Notes: generated by a model not told the origin, from the sequence alone. A stretch of DNA of 64,000 bases from Sphingomonas psychrotolerans (GCF_002796605.1 NZ_CP024923.1:372001-436000), one strand, 5' to 3'; shown: positions 8,687-18,287, counted from the stretch's first letter. A program made the numbers and translations.

Positions 8687-11032
8687 TTGAAGACCTTTGC
8701 TCGATCAATTCGCGGTGCCGTCGCGCTGCTCGCGACCACCGGGCTGTGCCTGCCCGCGCCGATCCTCGCGCAGGCGGCGCAGCAGGAGGCTCTGGTCGAT
8801 CTGGCGAACCCGTTGATGGGCACCGATTCGAACTACGAACTCTCCTACGGCAACACCTATCCCGCGGTCGCGGTGCCGTGGGGGATGAACTTCTGGAGTC
8901 CGGTCACCGGCGAAATGGGCAATGGCTGGGGCTATACCTATGACGCCAACCGGATCAGCGGGATCAAGCAGACTCACCAGCCCAGTCCGTGGATGAACGA
9001 TTACGCCGCGTTCGAGCTGATGGCGATGACCGGCCCGCTGCGGATCAAGCAGAAGGAGCGCGCCTCGTGGTTCAGCCACAAGGCGGAGGAGAGCAAGCCC
9101 TACAAGTACAAGGTCTATCTCGCCGATCACGACGTCACCGCCGAAGTGGTGCCGACCAGCCGCGCCGCGCAGTTCCGCTTCACCTTCCCGGCGAGCGACG
9201 ACGCGCACATCATCCTCGACGCGTATAACGAAGGCTCGATGGTGACGGTCGACAAGGCGCGGCGGCGGATCACCGGCTATGTCCGCAACAACAGCGGCGG
9301 CGTGCCGGCCAATTTCCACAATTACTTCGTGCTCGAGTTCGACCACGACTTCACTGTCTCGCGCACCTGGGACGAGAATTGGCAGCTCCGCGACAACGCG
9401 AAGAGCGAAGGCGCGCATGTCGGCGCGGTGGTCAGCTTCAAGACGAAGAAGGGCGAGCAGGTCGGCGTCAAGGTCGCCTCATCCTTCATCAGCCTCGATC
9501 AGGCCGAGCGTAACCTCACCCGCGAAGTCGGCCGCGACAGCTTCGACCAGACCGAGGCCAAGGCGCGCCAGACCTGGGAGAAGGAATTCTCGCGCATCCG
9601 GGTAAACGATCCCAACCTCGAGAACCGCCGGATCTTCTATTCGGCGCTATACCGGATGCTGCAATTCCCGCGCACCTTCCACGAAGTCGACGCGAAGGGG
9701 CAGACGGTCCATTACAGCCCCTATGACGGCAAGGTGCATCCCGGGCCGATGTTCACCGACAATGGCTTCTGGGACACGTGGCGTGCGGTCTTCCCGTTCT
9801 TCGCATTGATGTATCCCGAGCAGGACAGCCAGATCATGCAGGGGCTGGTCAACACCTATAAGGAGTCCGGCTGGCTGCCCGAATGGGCGAGCCCGGGGCA
9901 TCGCAGCGTGATGATCGGATCGAACTCGGCGATCCTGATCGCCGACGCGTATCTCAACGGCGTGCGCGGCTTCGACGTCGAGACTTTGTACGAAGCGATG
10001 GTCAAGAACGCGACGACGTCCGAAGGCCGCCCGCGCGATGCGCGCGGCAAGGTGCTGACCGCGGTCGGGCGCGAAGGCGTCGAATATTACAACAAGCTCG
10101 GCTATGTCCCTTATGATGTCGGCATCAACGAGAGCGCGGCGCGCAGCCTCGAATATGCCACCGCCGATTTCGCGCTGTCGAAGCTCGCCGCAGCGCTCGG
10201 CAAGACCGCGGACGCGCAGAAATATGCGGCGCAGGCGCAGAATTACCGGAAGCTGTTCGACAAGCAGTCCGGCTGGATGCGCGGGCGCAACCAGGACGGC
10301 AGCTGGGCGACGCCGTTCAACCCGCTCAAATGGGGCGATGCCTTCACCGAGGGCAATTCGCTGCATTACAGCTGGTCGGTGATGCAGGACGTGCGGGGGC
10401 TCGCCGATCTGATGGGCGGAGACAAGGCGTTCGTCGACCGGCTCGATTCGATCTTCTCGACCCCGCCTCTGTTCGACGACAGCTATTACGGCCAGACGAT
10501 CCACGAGATCCGCGAGATGCAGATCGTCGACATGGGCCAATATGCCCATGGCAACCAGCCGATCCAGCACATGACCTATCTCTATGATTGGGCCGGCGCG
10601 CCGTGGAAGACGCAGTTCCATGTCCGCAACGTGATGGCGAAACTCTATTCGTCGGCACCCGACGGCTATCCGGGAGACGAGGATAATGGCCAGACCTCGG
10701 CCTGGTACGTCTTCTCGGCTTTGGGCTTCTATCCGGTGACGCCGGCGGTCGGCGAATATGCGATCGGCAGTCCGCTGTTCCAGAATGTCGAGCTCAGCAT
10801 GCCGGGCGGCAAGAAGCTGACGATCGAGGCGGCGAACAACGGCGCCAAGAACGTCTACATCCAGTCGGTGACGTTCAACGGCAAGCGCCACGACAAGACC
10901 TGGCTGACGCGCGAGGCGCTGCAGGGCGGCGGCAATCTGCGCTTCGTGATGGGGCCGACGCCGAACAAGCAATGGGGCGCCGACAAGGCAAGCGCGCCCT
11001 TTTCGATGAGTGCATCTGGAGAGCGTAAATGA
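8687..11032 (+). CDS. GH92 alpha-mannosidase
   Basis: A 781-aa enzyme translated from TTG at 8687, chosen because GGGGAG lies 7 bases upstream and a clean signal peptide follows (ending ILAQAAQ). It contains the first GH92 motif ANPLMGTDSNYELSYGNTYP, the acid-region motif TEGNSLHYSW and the base-region motif GDEDNGQTSAWY followed by GFYPVTP. It carries HGNQP where many family members have HGNEP, shared with the first but not the third GH92 here. This suggests a linkage preference different from the third enzyme. Its stop codon overlaps the GH125 start (ATGA), so the two are translationally coupled. Confidence 0.95.
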   Translation: MKTFARSIRGAVALLATTGLCLPAPILAQAAQQEALVDLANPLMGTDSNYELSYGNTYPAVAVPWGMNFWSPVTGEMGNGWGYTYDANRISGIKQTHQPSPWMNDYAAFELMAMTGPLRIKQKERASWFSHKAEESKPYKYKVYLADHDVTAEVVPTSRAAQFRFTFPASDDAHIILDAYNEGSMVTVDKARRRITGYVRNNSGGVPANFHNYFVLEFDHDFTVSRTWDENWQLRDNAKSEGAHVGAVVSFKTKKGEQVGVKVASSFISLDQAERNLTREVGRDSFDQTEAKARQTWEKEFSRIRVNDPNLENRRIFYSALYRMLQFPRTFHEVDAKGQTVHYSPYDGKVHPGPMFTDNGFWDTWRAVFPFFALMYPEQDSQIMQGLVNTYKESGWLPEWASPGHRSVMIGSNSAILIADAYLNGVRGFDVETLYEAMVKNATTSEGRPRDARGKVLTAVGREGVEYYNKLGYVPYDVGINESAARSLEYATADFALSKLAAALGKTADAQKYAAQAQNYRKLFDKQSGWMRGRNQDGSWATPFNPLKWGDAFTEGNSLHYSWSVMQDVRGLADLMGGDKAFVDRLDSIFSTPPLFDDSYYGQTIHEIREMQIVDMGQYAHGNQPIQHMTYLYDWAGAPWKTQFHVRNVMAKLYSSAPDGYPGDEDNGQTSAWYVFSALGFYPVTPAVGEYAIGSPLFQNVELSMPGGKKLTIEAANNGAKNVYIQSVTFNGKRHDKTWLTREALQGGGNLRFVMGPTPNKQWGADKASAPFSMSASGERK

Positions 11033-12462
11033 ACCGTCGTGACGTGATCGCAGGCGCCGGAGCGCTCGCCGCCGCGGCTTCGCTGCCGGCGCGTGCGCTG
11101 GCTGCCGACAGCTTCGTGTCGAAGCGCCCGCCGGCGAGCGCGCGGCGCTTCGTCAGCAAGGCGGTCGAGGCCGAGATCAAGGCGGTCAAGGCGCGGATCG
11201 CCGACCCCGAGATCGCGTGGCTGTTCGAGAATTGCTATCCGAACACGCTCGACACTACAGTCGCCCAGTTCGGCACGTTCGACGGCAAGCCCGACGCAGT
11301 GGTGATCACCGGCGACATCAACGCGCTCTGGCTGCGCGACAGCTCGGCGCAGCTCCAGACCTATGTCCATCTGGCGCCGAAGGATGCCGAGCTGCGCCGG
11401 CTGTTCCACGGGCTGATCCAGCGCCAGGCGCGCTGCATCCTGCTCGATTCCTATGCCAACGCGTTCATGGCGGACCTGTCGGCGAAGACCGATCTCGAAT
11501 GGTCGCAGACTGACAAGACCGACATGAAGCCGGGCGTCGCCGAGCGGAAATGGGAAGTGGATTCGCTCTGCTATCCGATGCGCCTCGCGCACGGCTACTG
11601 GACCGCGACGCGCGATAAAGCTCCGTTCGACGAGCTCTGGTCGCAAGCGGCGAAGCGCGCCGTCGCCACCTTCCGCGAGCAGCAGCGCAAGGACGGGCCT
11701 GGGCCCTATCACTTCCAGCGGGTCGACAAATCGCCCACCGAGACGGTGATGCTCGGCGGCTATGGCGCACCGACTGCCAAGGTCGGGCTGATCCACTCGA
11801 TGTTCCGCCCCTCGGACGATTCGACGGTGCTGCCGTTCCTGATCCCGTCGAACCTGTTCGCGGTGTCGGCACTGCGCCAGCTCGCGCAGGTCCACCAGGA
11901 GGCCCGCGGCGATGCCGCGGCCGCGCAGGACTGCCTCGCGCTCGCCGCCGAAGTGCAGGCGGCGCTGAACGCCTATGGCAAGATGCCGGACGGGCAGGGG
12001 GGCGAGGTCTGGGCGTTCGAAGTCGACGGTTATGGCAATGCGATCTTCATGGACGACGCCAATGTGCCGAGCCTGAGCGGGCTGGCGCTGCTCGGCGCCG
12101 CGGATCGCAACGACCCATTGTTCCGCCGCACCGCGGCGCTCGCGTGGAGCAAGCGCAACCCCTGGTTCTTCGAAGGCAAAGCGGGGAAGGGGATCGGCGG
12201 GCCGCATGTCGGGATGGACATGATCTGGCCGATGTCGATCATCGTCCACGCGCGCAACAGCAACGACGACGCGACGATCCTCCAATGCCTGCGCTGGCTC
12301 AAGGCGACGCACGCCGACACCGGCTTCATGCACGAGAGCTTCCACAAGGACGATCCGACCAACTTCACCCGGAAGTGGTTCGCCTGGACCAATGGCCTGT
12401 TCGGCGAGCTGATCCTCGACGTGGCCAAGCGCAAGCCTTCGCTCCTCGCCAGCCGGATTTGA
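11029..12462 (+). CDS. GH125 exo-alpha-1,6-mannosidase
   Basis: A 477-aa protein of the former DUF1237 family, now GH125, whose characterised members are inverting exo-alpha-1,6-mannosidases. Supporting motifs are TGDINALWLRDSSAQ, WEVDSLCYPMRLA, MDDANVPSL and the C-terminal ADTGFMHESFHKDD. The N-terminus MNRRDVIAGAGALAAAASLPARALA looks like a Tat or Tat-like signal, so export in a folded state is likely. It overlaps the upstream GH92 by 4 nt and the downstream GH92 start by 1 nt. With the GH92 enzymes it supplies alpha-1,6 cleavage for the mannan backbone or the N-glycan arm. Confidence 0.93.
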   Translation: MNRRDVIAGAGALAAAASLPARALAADSFVSKRPPASARRFVSKAVEAEIKAVKARIADPEIAWLFENCYPNTLDTTVAQFGTFDGKPDAVVITGDINALWLRDSSAQLQTYVHLAPKDAELRRLFHGLIQRQARCILLDSYANAFMADLSAKTDLEWSQTDKTDMKPGVAERKWEVDSLCYPMRLAHGYWTATRDKAPFDELWSQAAKRAVATFREQQRKDGPGPYHFQRVDKSPTETVMLGGYGAPTAKVGLIHSMFRPSDDSTVLPFLIPSNLFAVSALRQLAQVHQEARGDAAAAQDCLALAAEVQAALNAYGKMPDGQGGEVWAFEVDGYGNAIFMDDANVPSLSGLALLGAADRNDPLFRRTAALAWSKRNPWFFEGKAGKGIGGPHVGMDMIWPMSIIVHARNSNDDATILQCLRWLKATHADTGFMHESFHKDDPTNFTRKWFAWTNGLFGELILDVAKRKPSLLASRI

Positions 12463-14786
12463 TGACGATGATCACTGCAAATCGCCGCCAGTTGCTCGCC
12501 GGCACCGGGCTCGCCGCCCTGGGCACCGCGGCGCCGGGGCTCGCGCGCCCGCAGGCAATCGCCCCCAAGCCCGATCTGTTCATCGGCACCGGCGGGCACG
12601 GTCACACCTTTCCGGGGCCATCGCTGCCCTTCGGCATGGTCCAGCTCGGTCCCGACACCGACAATAGCCGGTGGGACGCGTGTTCGGGCTATCACCGCAC
12701 CGACGGCTCGATCATGGGCTTCTCGCACACTCACCTCTCCGGCACCGGCATCGGCGACATGCTGGACGTTTTGGTGGTGCCGACGCGGGGGCCGCTAGAG
12801 CTCGATCCGGGCAAGCTCGACAACCCCGACACCGGCTATCGCCAGCGCTTCTCCGAGGAGCATGCCGAGCCCGGTTATTACCGCGTCAAACTCGAATCCG
12901 GGGTGCTGGCGGAACTGACGGTGACCGAGCGCACCGGTCTCCACCGCTATCATTTCCCCAAGGGCGCCGGGCACATCCTGATCGACTTCGCCCATATGAT
13001 TCTCGACGTGTGGGACAAGGGCACGATCGTCGATCAGGCATCGCTGGCGATCGACGCGGACGGGGTGCTCACCGGCACCCGCCGGGTGCATCGCTGGGCC
13101 AAGGGCCGGCAGATCCATTTCGCGCTGCAGCTCTCGCGCAGGCCGAGCCGTGTCCAGTTCTTCGGCGACGGCAACAAGCCCGCGCCAGCCGGCGCCAAGG
13201 GCATTACCGGCAACAAGCTCAAGGTCGCGTTGTTCTTCGACGAGGCCGGCGGCGAGCCGATCCTGATCAAGACCGGCATCTCGGCGATCGACGTCGCAGG
13301 GGCGAAAGCTGCGCTCGCAGGCGAAGCGAAGGGCTGGGACTTCGACCGCACCGCCACCGCCGCGCGACGCGCCTGGGGGGAGCAACTCGGCTGCGTCCGC
13401 GTCGAGGGCGGGACCGGGGCGCAGCGCACGATCATGGCGAGCGCGCTCTATCATTGCTTCCTCGCGCCGACGCTCTTCACCGATCGCGACGGCCGCTATG
13501 TCGGGATGGACGGCCAGGTGCATCAGGCGCCTGTCGACACGCCGGCGTTCAGCACCTATTCGCTGTGGGACACCTATCGCGCGCTGCATCCGCTGCTGAC
13601 CTTGGTCCAGCCTGAGCGCGCGGCGATGTTCACCCGCGATCTGATCCGCCAGACCCAGCAGAGCCCTTATGGCCCGCCGGTCTGGCAGCTCCAGGGGATC
13701 GAGACCGGCTGCATGATCGGCTGGCATTCGGTGTCGGTGCTCGCCGAGGCGCGCTTGAAGGGGATCGAGGCCGATTATGCCGCGGCGTGGCCCAATATCC
13801 GCCGCCGCGCCTTCGATCGCGACTATAAGGACAGCGACGGCTCGCTCGGTCGGGGATATTATTACGATCTCGGCTATATCCCCGCCGACAAGATCTGGGA
13901 GTCTGTCAGCCGCACCCAGGAATATGCCTATGACGATTGGGCGATGGCGGTGCTCGCCGAGGCCGCGGGCGCGAAGGACGACGCCGAGAAGCTGCGTCAG
14001 CGCAGCCGGAACTATCGCAACGTCCTCGACCCGGCGACTCGCTTCGCGAAACCGAAATTCTCGGACGGCAGCTGGTGGGCGAATTACGATCCGATCCAGA
14101 TCGGCCACGACGTCAAGAAGCACCGTGATTACACCGAGGCCAATGGCTGGCAGGCTACCTTCCTCAACCAACATGACGTTTACGGCCTGATCGACCATTT
14201 CGGCGGCGATGCGGCATTCGAGAAGCAGCTCGACGCGCTGTTCAACGCGCCGTCGACTTTGCCCGAGAATGCGCCGCCCGACATTTCGGGGCTGGTCGGC
14301 CAATATGCGCATGGCAACGAGCCCAACCACCACGTCGCCTATCTCTATGCCTTTGCCGGCGCGCCGTGGAAGACGCAGGCGATGATCCGCCGGCTGTGCA
14401 CCGAAATGTACAAGGACGACCCCGACGGCGAGATCGGCAACGACGATTGCGGGCAGATGAGCGCGTGGTTCGTGCTCAGCGCAATGGGCTTCTATCCGGT
14501 CGATCCGGTGAGCGGCGTATATGTGTTCGGCTCGCCCTTGTTCGATACGGCCGAGATGCGGATGGGGCGGGGGAAGACCCTCCGCGTGATCGCGCGGGGC
14601 AACGGGGACGGTGCGCCCTATGTCCAGTCGATGCGGTGGAACGGCAAGCCGTGGACCCGCAACTGGATCAGCCACGCCGAACTGGCAAAGGGTGGCGAAC
14701 TGGTGTTCGAGATGGCGCGCGAGCCTTCGCGCTTCGGCACGGCCAAAGCCGACCGGCCGCCGTCGTTCGGGCGGGTGCCGGCGTGA
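12462..14786 (+). CDS. GH92 alpha-mannosidase (canonical HGNEP type)
   Basis: A 774-aa enzyme. The ATG at 12462 overlaps the GH125 stop (TGATG), giving a Tat-like leader with NRRQLLAGTGLAAL. The frame stays open upstream inside GH125, but that part is shadow sequence. Motifs: GTGGHGHTFPG near the N-terminus, TEANGWQ (acid region, Glu about 559), QYAHGNEPNHH at about 616-624, and GNDDCGQMSAW (base region, about 659-669). Unlike the two other GH92s it has the usual HGNEP, so it is the best candidate for classical alpha-1,2-mannosidase activity. It closes the enzyme operon. No clear terminator follows. Confidence 0.94.
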   Translation: MTMITANRRQLLAGTGLAALGTAAPGLARPQAIAPKPDLFIGTGGHGHTFPGPSLPFGMVQLGPDTDNSRWDACSGYHRTDGSIMGFSHTHLSGTGIGDMLDVLVVPTRGPLELDPGKLDNPDTGYRQRFSEEHAEPGYYRVKLESGVLAELTVTERTGLHRYHFPKGAGHILIDFAHMILDVWDKGTIVDQASLAIDADGVLTGTRRVHRWAKGRQIHFALQLSRRPSRVQFFGDGNKPAPAGAKGITGNKLKVALFFDEAGGEPILIKTGISAIDVAGAKAALAGEAKGWDFDRTATAARRAWGEQLGCVRVEGGTGAQRTIMASALYHCFLAPTLFTDRDGRYVGMDGQVHQAPVDTPAFSTYSLWDTYRALHPLLTLVQPERAAMFTRDLIRQTQQSPYGPPVWQLQGIETGCMIGWHSVSVLAEARLKGIEADYAAAWPNIRRRAFDRDYKDSDGSLGRGYYYDLGYIPADKIWESVSRTQEYAYDDWAMAVLAEAAGAKDDAEKLRQRSRNYRNVLDPATRFAKPKFSDGSWWANYDPIQIGHDVKKHRDYTEANGWQATFLNQHDVYGLIDHFGGDAAFEKQLDALFNAPSTLPENAPPDISGLVGQYAHGNEPNHHVAYLYAFAGAPWKTQAMIRRLCTEMYKDDPDGEIGNDDCGQMSAWFVLSAMGFYPVDPVSGVYVFGSPLFDTAEMRMGRGKTLRVIARGNGDGAPYVQSMRWNGKPWTRNWISHAELAKGGELVFEMAREPSRFGTAKADRPPSFGRVPA

Positions 14787-14863
14787 CACGGCAGGAAGAC
14801 CTGGGCGGAGCTTTTTACGGGGCGACCGCCTGGCAGCGACGACCGTCGCCGACGACAACCACC

Positions 14864-15616
14864 CTAATCCCGATCGTCAAACCCGGCCATCGATCTCAGA
14901 TTGGCGAGGGAGATGTCCGCCTTGCCCGGCAGGCCATTGGGCATGTGGGTGAAATAGTTGAAGTCGAGTTCAATCTTGTCCTGTAGATCAGTTGCGTAGT
15001 TCGCGGGATATAGCGATTGCTCCGCCCGAGGCAGATCGTTGAAATGATCGAGGACTGAACTGAAGAAGTTCGTGAGTTTTCCGCTTTTTTGATATTCGTC
15101 CATAGCGGCGGCCACGGCTTTTATCCGCCATGCTTGTTCTTCTTCGTTCGCCTGACGGTGAGCGGCATATTTCTCGTTCGTGGTGAACGTTCCGCTTTCG
15201 TCATTCGCGATCGCCGAGAGTTGATCGCGCGAACGTCCAGCAAATGGGTTCGGCAGGCGCACGTCGGCAACATATGCGTTTGCCGCCGCGGCGGACGCCA
15301 GTGCATCGGTATCGCCGGGTTCCGGCACCTCGGCCGACTTCGCTGCAATATTCTGCGGGGTGCGCTCGTAGCTTATCTTTTCGATATTCTTCCGGACCTT
15401 TTCGCCGAGATCGTCGCGGTCCAGTTTGGCGCCCGCCGCGTCGGAGTGCGCAGAAGCCCGGCTCAATCTACCGGCAAGCGAGGACACATTTACGGCAACG
15501 CCCCCCGTTTCTGTCGTGACAGGCGATGCGACAGCAGCAGATGCCGCGGCCGGCCCCGGTGAAGCGGCCTTCGCTATCCGGTTCGTCCAGGAATGTGCGG
15601 AAGAGGAGATTTGCAT
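14864..15616 (-). CDS. Hypothetical protein, 250 aa
   Basis: I do not recognise a characterised family. The first about 70 residues are rich in Ala, Ser and Gly and look disordered, with no signal peptide. The C-terminal 120 residues look folded, with SRDQLSAIANDESGTFT, a charged helix (HRQANEEEQAWRIKAVAAAM) and NLPRAEQ-like and YATDLQDKIELDFNYFT segments. Local GC is lower than in the neighbouring glycosidase genes, which hints at a different history. It is convergent to the mannosidase operon and stands alone; the ROK regulator gene lies upstream on the same strand across a 111-base gap. A ribosome-binding site is not obvious. Confidence 0.65.
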   Translation of the reverse strand: MQISSSAHSWTNRIAKAASPGPAAASAAVASPVTTETGGVAVNVSSLAGRLSRASAHSDAAGAKLDRDDLGEKVRKNIEKISYERTPQNIAAKSAEVPEPGDTDALASAAAANAYVADVRLPNPFAGRSRDQLSAIANDESGTFTTNEKYAAHRQANEEEQAWRIKAVAAAMDEYQKSGKLTNFFSSVLDHFNDLPRAEQSLYPANYATDLQDKIELDFNYFTHMPNGLPGKADISLANLRSMAGFDDRD

Positions 15617-15727
15617 GGCACCCGCTGCGTAAAGGTTACTGACGAACCCTGCGTCGCAGGTCGGTCGACCGGCCGTAAAATGCCAATCCTAGTCATCTCG
15701 TTAAAATCGAGCATCGGCTCCCGGCGC

Positions 15728-16927
15728 TCAGCCTGAAGCCTTCCACAAGGCCGCCTGCTTGGGCAGCAGGAAGTGACTGAACGGCAGGATTGCCGCGCCG
15801 ACCGCGGGCGCGTCTTCGGACAATGCCGCGCGAATGACCGGCGCCACGGTCGGGAGCATGCCCGCACGCTCCTGCATCAGTTCGTTGGCACGCTCGGCCA
15901 GCCGTTCTACGATCGCGGTGGGAAGCCGGCCGCCGACCAGCACCGCGGCGGGGTTGATCAGGCAGTTGATCGCGTCGAGCGGCACGGTGAGCCGCTGCGC
16001 CGCGTCCTCGATCCATGCGGCGACGCAGGCCTTGGTCGCCGTGTCCGGGTCGGCGTCGCCCATCACGTCGGCAAGGCTGCAGCCGTTCTGCTCGAGATGC
16101 CGCGCCAATCCCGACAGCGAGACCATCTGCTGGACCTGCTCGCCGGGCGCCGCGCCGTCCGCGGCACGCATGAAGCCCAGCTCGCCGCTGCGCCCGTCGG
16201 CGCCGCGCAGATACGAACCGTCGACGACCAGCCCGCCGCCGAGCCCCGACGAGATCAGGATGTAGAAGAAGCTGTTGTTGGTATGGCCGAGCCCCAATTG
16301 CATCTCGCCCATAGCGGCGGCGGCGGCGTCGTTCTCGACGAAGGTGGGCAGGTTGAGCGGCTCGCGGAACAGCTCGGCGATGTTGACACTGTCCCAGGTC
16401 GCATAATCGGCGGGCCGCCCGGGCAGGTCGACCAGCCCGAGATCGTCGGGAATCGCGATGCCGAGTCCGACGACCTTGGCGATATCCACCTTGGCCTTGC
16501 GCAGCATGTTCTTGATCGAGCGCCGATACAGCCCGCGGACATGATCGGGCAAAGCGAAGTCGACTTCCTCGGAGACTCGCATCAGCGTCTCGCCCGAAAA
16601 GTCGACGAGCACGATCGTGATGTGATCGCGGTCGATATTCACTCCGATCGAGTAACAGGCGTCGGCGCGCACGACGAGCTTGGTCGGCGGCTGGCCACGG
16701 CCGCCGCGGCGCTGGCCGGCCTCGTCGATCAGGCCGTCCTGGAGCAGACGCTTGGTGATATTGGCGATCGCCGGACCGGTCAGTCCGGTGATCCCGGCGA
16801 GTTCGACGCGAGTCAGTGGTCCGAGCACGCGGATCGCGTGGAGCGTCACGCGCTGATTGTGATCGGCGGCACGCTCGAGATTTGTGCCGGACAGGCGGGG
16901 GCGGGTGCGGGTTGTCGTGGCCGTCAT
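15728..16927 (-). CDS. ROK-family transcriptional regulator (NagC/XylR type)
   Basis: A 399-aa protein. Residues about 20-80 form a winged helix (TRVELAGITGLTGPAIANIT then RGGRGQPPTKL), followed by a ROK sugar-kinase-like domain with the ENDAAAAAMGE and ISSGLGGGLVVDG motifs. ROK repressors bind sugars or sugar phosphates and release operators. Divergent placement of a sugar permease and ROK kinase next door makes it the probable local regulator of mannoside use. The cysteine cluster that binds zinc in NagC/Mlc is not evident in the usual position. It follows the permease gene on the same strand by 31 bases and is probably co-transcribed. Confidence 0.9.
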   Translation of the reverse strand: MTATTTRTRPRLSGTNLERAADHNQRVTLHAIRVLGPLTRVELAGITGLTGPAIANITKRLLQDGLIDEAGQRRGGRGQPPTKLVVRADACYSIGVNIDRDHITIVLVDFSGETLMRVSEEVDFALPDHVRGLYRRSIKNMLRKAKVDIAKVVGLGIAIPDDLGLVDLPGRPADYATWDSVNIAELFREPLNLPTFVENDAAAAAMGEMQLGLGHTNNSFFYILISSGLGGGLVVDGSYLRGADGRSGELGFMRAADGAAPGEQVQQMVSLSGLARHLEQNGCSLADVMGDADPDTATKACVAAWIEDAAQRLTVPLDAINCLINPAAVLVGGRLPTAIVERLAERANELMQERAGMLPTVAPVIRAALSEDAPAVGAAILPFSHFLLPKQAALWKASG

Positions 16928-16928
16928 G

Positions 16929-16942
16929 CGGTAGCGCTATCA
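16929..16942. promoter_or_regulatory. LacI-type palindromic operator candidate
   Basis: The sequence CGGTAGCGCTATCA is centred on the perfect palindrome TAGCGCTA (16932-16939) and resembles alphaproteobacterial LacI-family operators such as the Caulobacter xylose operator. It sits immediately upstream of the ROK regulator start codon, where a ribosome-binding site would be expected, and no other Shine-Dalgarno sequence is visible. No LacI-family gene occurs in this window. Confidence 0.45.
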
Positions 16943-16958
16943 ATCATCTTCAAGCGTG

Positions 16959-18287
16959 TCATTCCCGGCCCTCGACTGTTCGTCCCATCGTCTCCAGCGA
17001 AACCCCGCGCGTTTCGGGGTAATAGCGCCAGACCACCCCAGCCTGCACCAGCATCGCGCCGGCGAACAGCCAGAACGGCAGAGCCTGGGTATATTGTGCC
17101 ACTATTGGAAAGCCAAAAGCGATCAGCGCATTCATGCCCCAATGCGTCGCGCTGCCGAGCGATTGGCCGCGCGCGCGGACTGCGGTCGGGAAGATCTCGG
17201 AGAGATAGACCCAGATGACGGCACCCTGCGAGACCGCGAAGAACAGGATGAAGCCGATCAGCGAGGGGAGCAGCCAAGCCCGTCCCGCACCGGTCGAATA
17301 GATCAGGGCGACGGCGGCAAGCGCCACGGCAGTGCCCAAAGCGCCGATCAGCAGCAACGGCTTGCGCCCGACCCGGTCGATGATCGCCATGCCCAGCATT
17401 GTCGCGGCGAGATTGGCCACGCCGATCGCCACGGCCTGCAGATCGGCCGAGACCGTATCGAAGCCGGCGGCGGCGAAGATGTCGCCGAGATAATAGAGGA
17501 TCGCGTTGATCCCCGAGAGCTGGTTGAACATGGCGAGCCCGATTGCCAGCAGGATCGGGCGGCGGTGCTTGCTCCAGCGCAGCCTCGCGTCTCCCGGCGC
17601 GGTGGCGCCCTTGGCGAATTGCGCGAACAGCGTGTCCGGGTCGCCCATGCGCAGCGTTTCGATCGCCGCCTTCGCCTCGGCGGTCCGTCCGCGATGAAAG
17701 AGCCAGCGCGGGCTCTGCGGGACCCGCAACATCAGGAGCAGGAAGAGGATCGCCGGGGCCGCCGCGACGCCGAGCTTCAGTCGCCAGGCCAGCTCGCCGT
17801 CGCTGGCCTGGCCGATCAGGAAATTGCTGACATAGGCGCCGAGGATGCCGAGCACGATGCTGAGCTGGAAGAAGCCGACCAGCATGCCACGCCGCTCGGG
17901 CGGGCTCACTTCGGCGATGTACACCGGCGCCAGCACCGACGAGCCGCCGATCGCGAGACCACCGAGAAAGCGGAAGGCAACGAGCATCGCGAGACCGCTG
18001 CTCAGCGCCGAGCCGAGCGCCGAGACGATATAGGCGACGGCGATCCAGAGGAGGATATTGCGGCTGCCATAGCGGTCCCCAGGTCGGCCCGCGCCGAGCG
18101 CGCCGACCAGGGTGCCGACCAGCGCGGCCGACACCGCCGCGCCCAGCTGCGCCGCCGAAAGGTCGAACGTGCCGCGCAGCGCCTCGGTCACGCCGGCGAT
18201 CACCGCGGTATCGAATCCGAACAAAAGCCCGGCGAGGCTCGCCGCGATGATCGCCGAGGGGTTCAGCTTGCGGTTGGTTGCGCTCAT
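16959..18287 (-). CDS. MFS sugar porter
   Basis: A 442-aa permease with about 12 membrane segments. Sugar-porter signatures are visible: GRPGDRYGSR after TM2, PQSPRWL in the cytoplasmic loop after TM6, and DRVGRKPLL after TM8, plus PTAVRARGQS. It probably imports a hexose by proton symport. An ATG 21 bases upstream exists, but the ATG at 18287 is preferred because GAGGAGAGGA precedes it at good spacing. It is divergent from the ROK kinase gene and precedes the ROK regulator. Mannose or another hexose released by the glycosidases is a reasonable substrate, by inference only. Confidence 0.9.
   Translation of the reverse strand: MSATNRKLNPSAIIAASLAGLLFGFDTAVIAGVTEALRGTFDLSAAQLGAAVSAALVGTLVGALGAGRPGDRYGSRNILLWIAVAYIVSALGSALSSGLAMLVAFRFLGGLAIGGSSVLAPVYIAEVSPPERRGMLVGFFQLSIVLGILGAYVSNFLIGQASDGELAWRLKLGVAAAPAILFLLLMLRVPQSPRWLFHRGRTAEAKAAIETLRMGDPDTLFAQFAKGATAPGDARLRWSKHRRPILLAIGLAMFNQLSGINAILYYLGDIFAAAGFDTVSADLQAVAIGVANLAATMLGMAIIDRVGRKPLLLIGALGTAVALAAVALIYSTGAGRAWLLPSLIGFILFFAVSQGAVIWVYLSEIFPTAVRARGQSLGSATHWGMNALIAFGFPIVAQYTQALPFWLFAGAMLVQAGVVWRYYPETRGVSLETMGRTVEGRE

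Noticed and set aside
12462..14786. Reading HGN(E/Q)P as the GH92 catalytic acid and hence HGNQP enzymes as phosphodiester-type mannosidases
   Set aside because: The spacing to the base-region Asp residues fits the EGN/EAN motif as the acid instead, and all three proteins keep that Glu.
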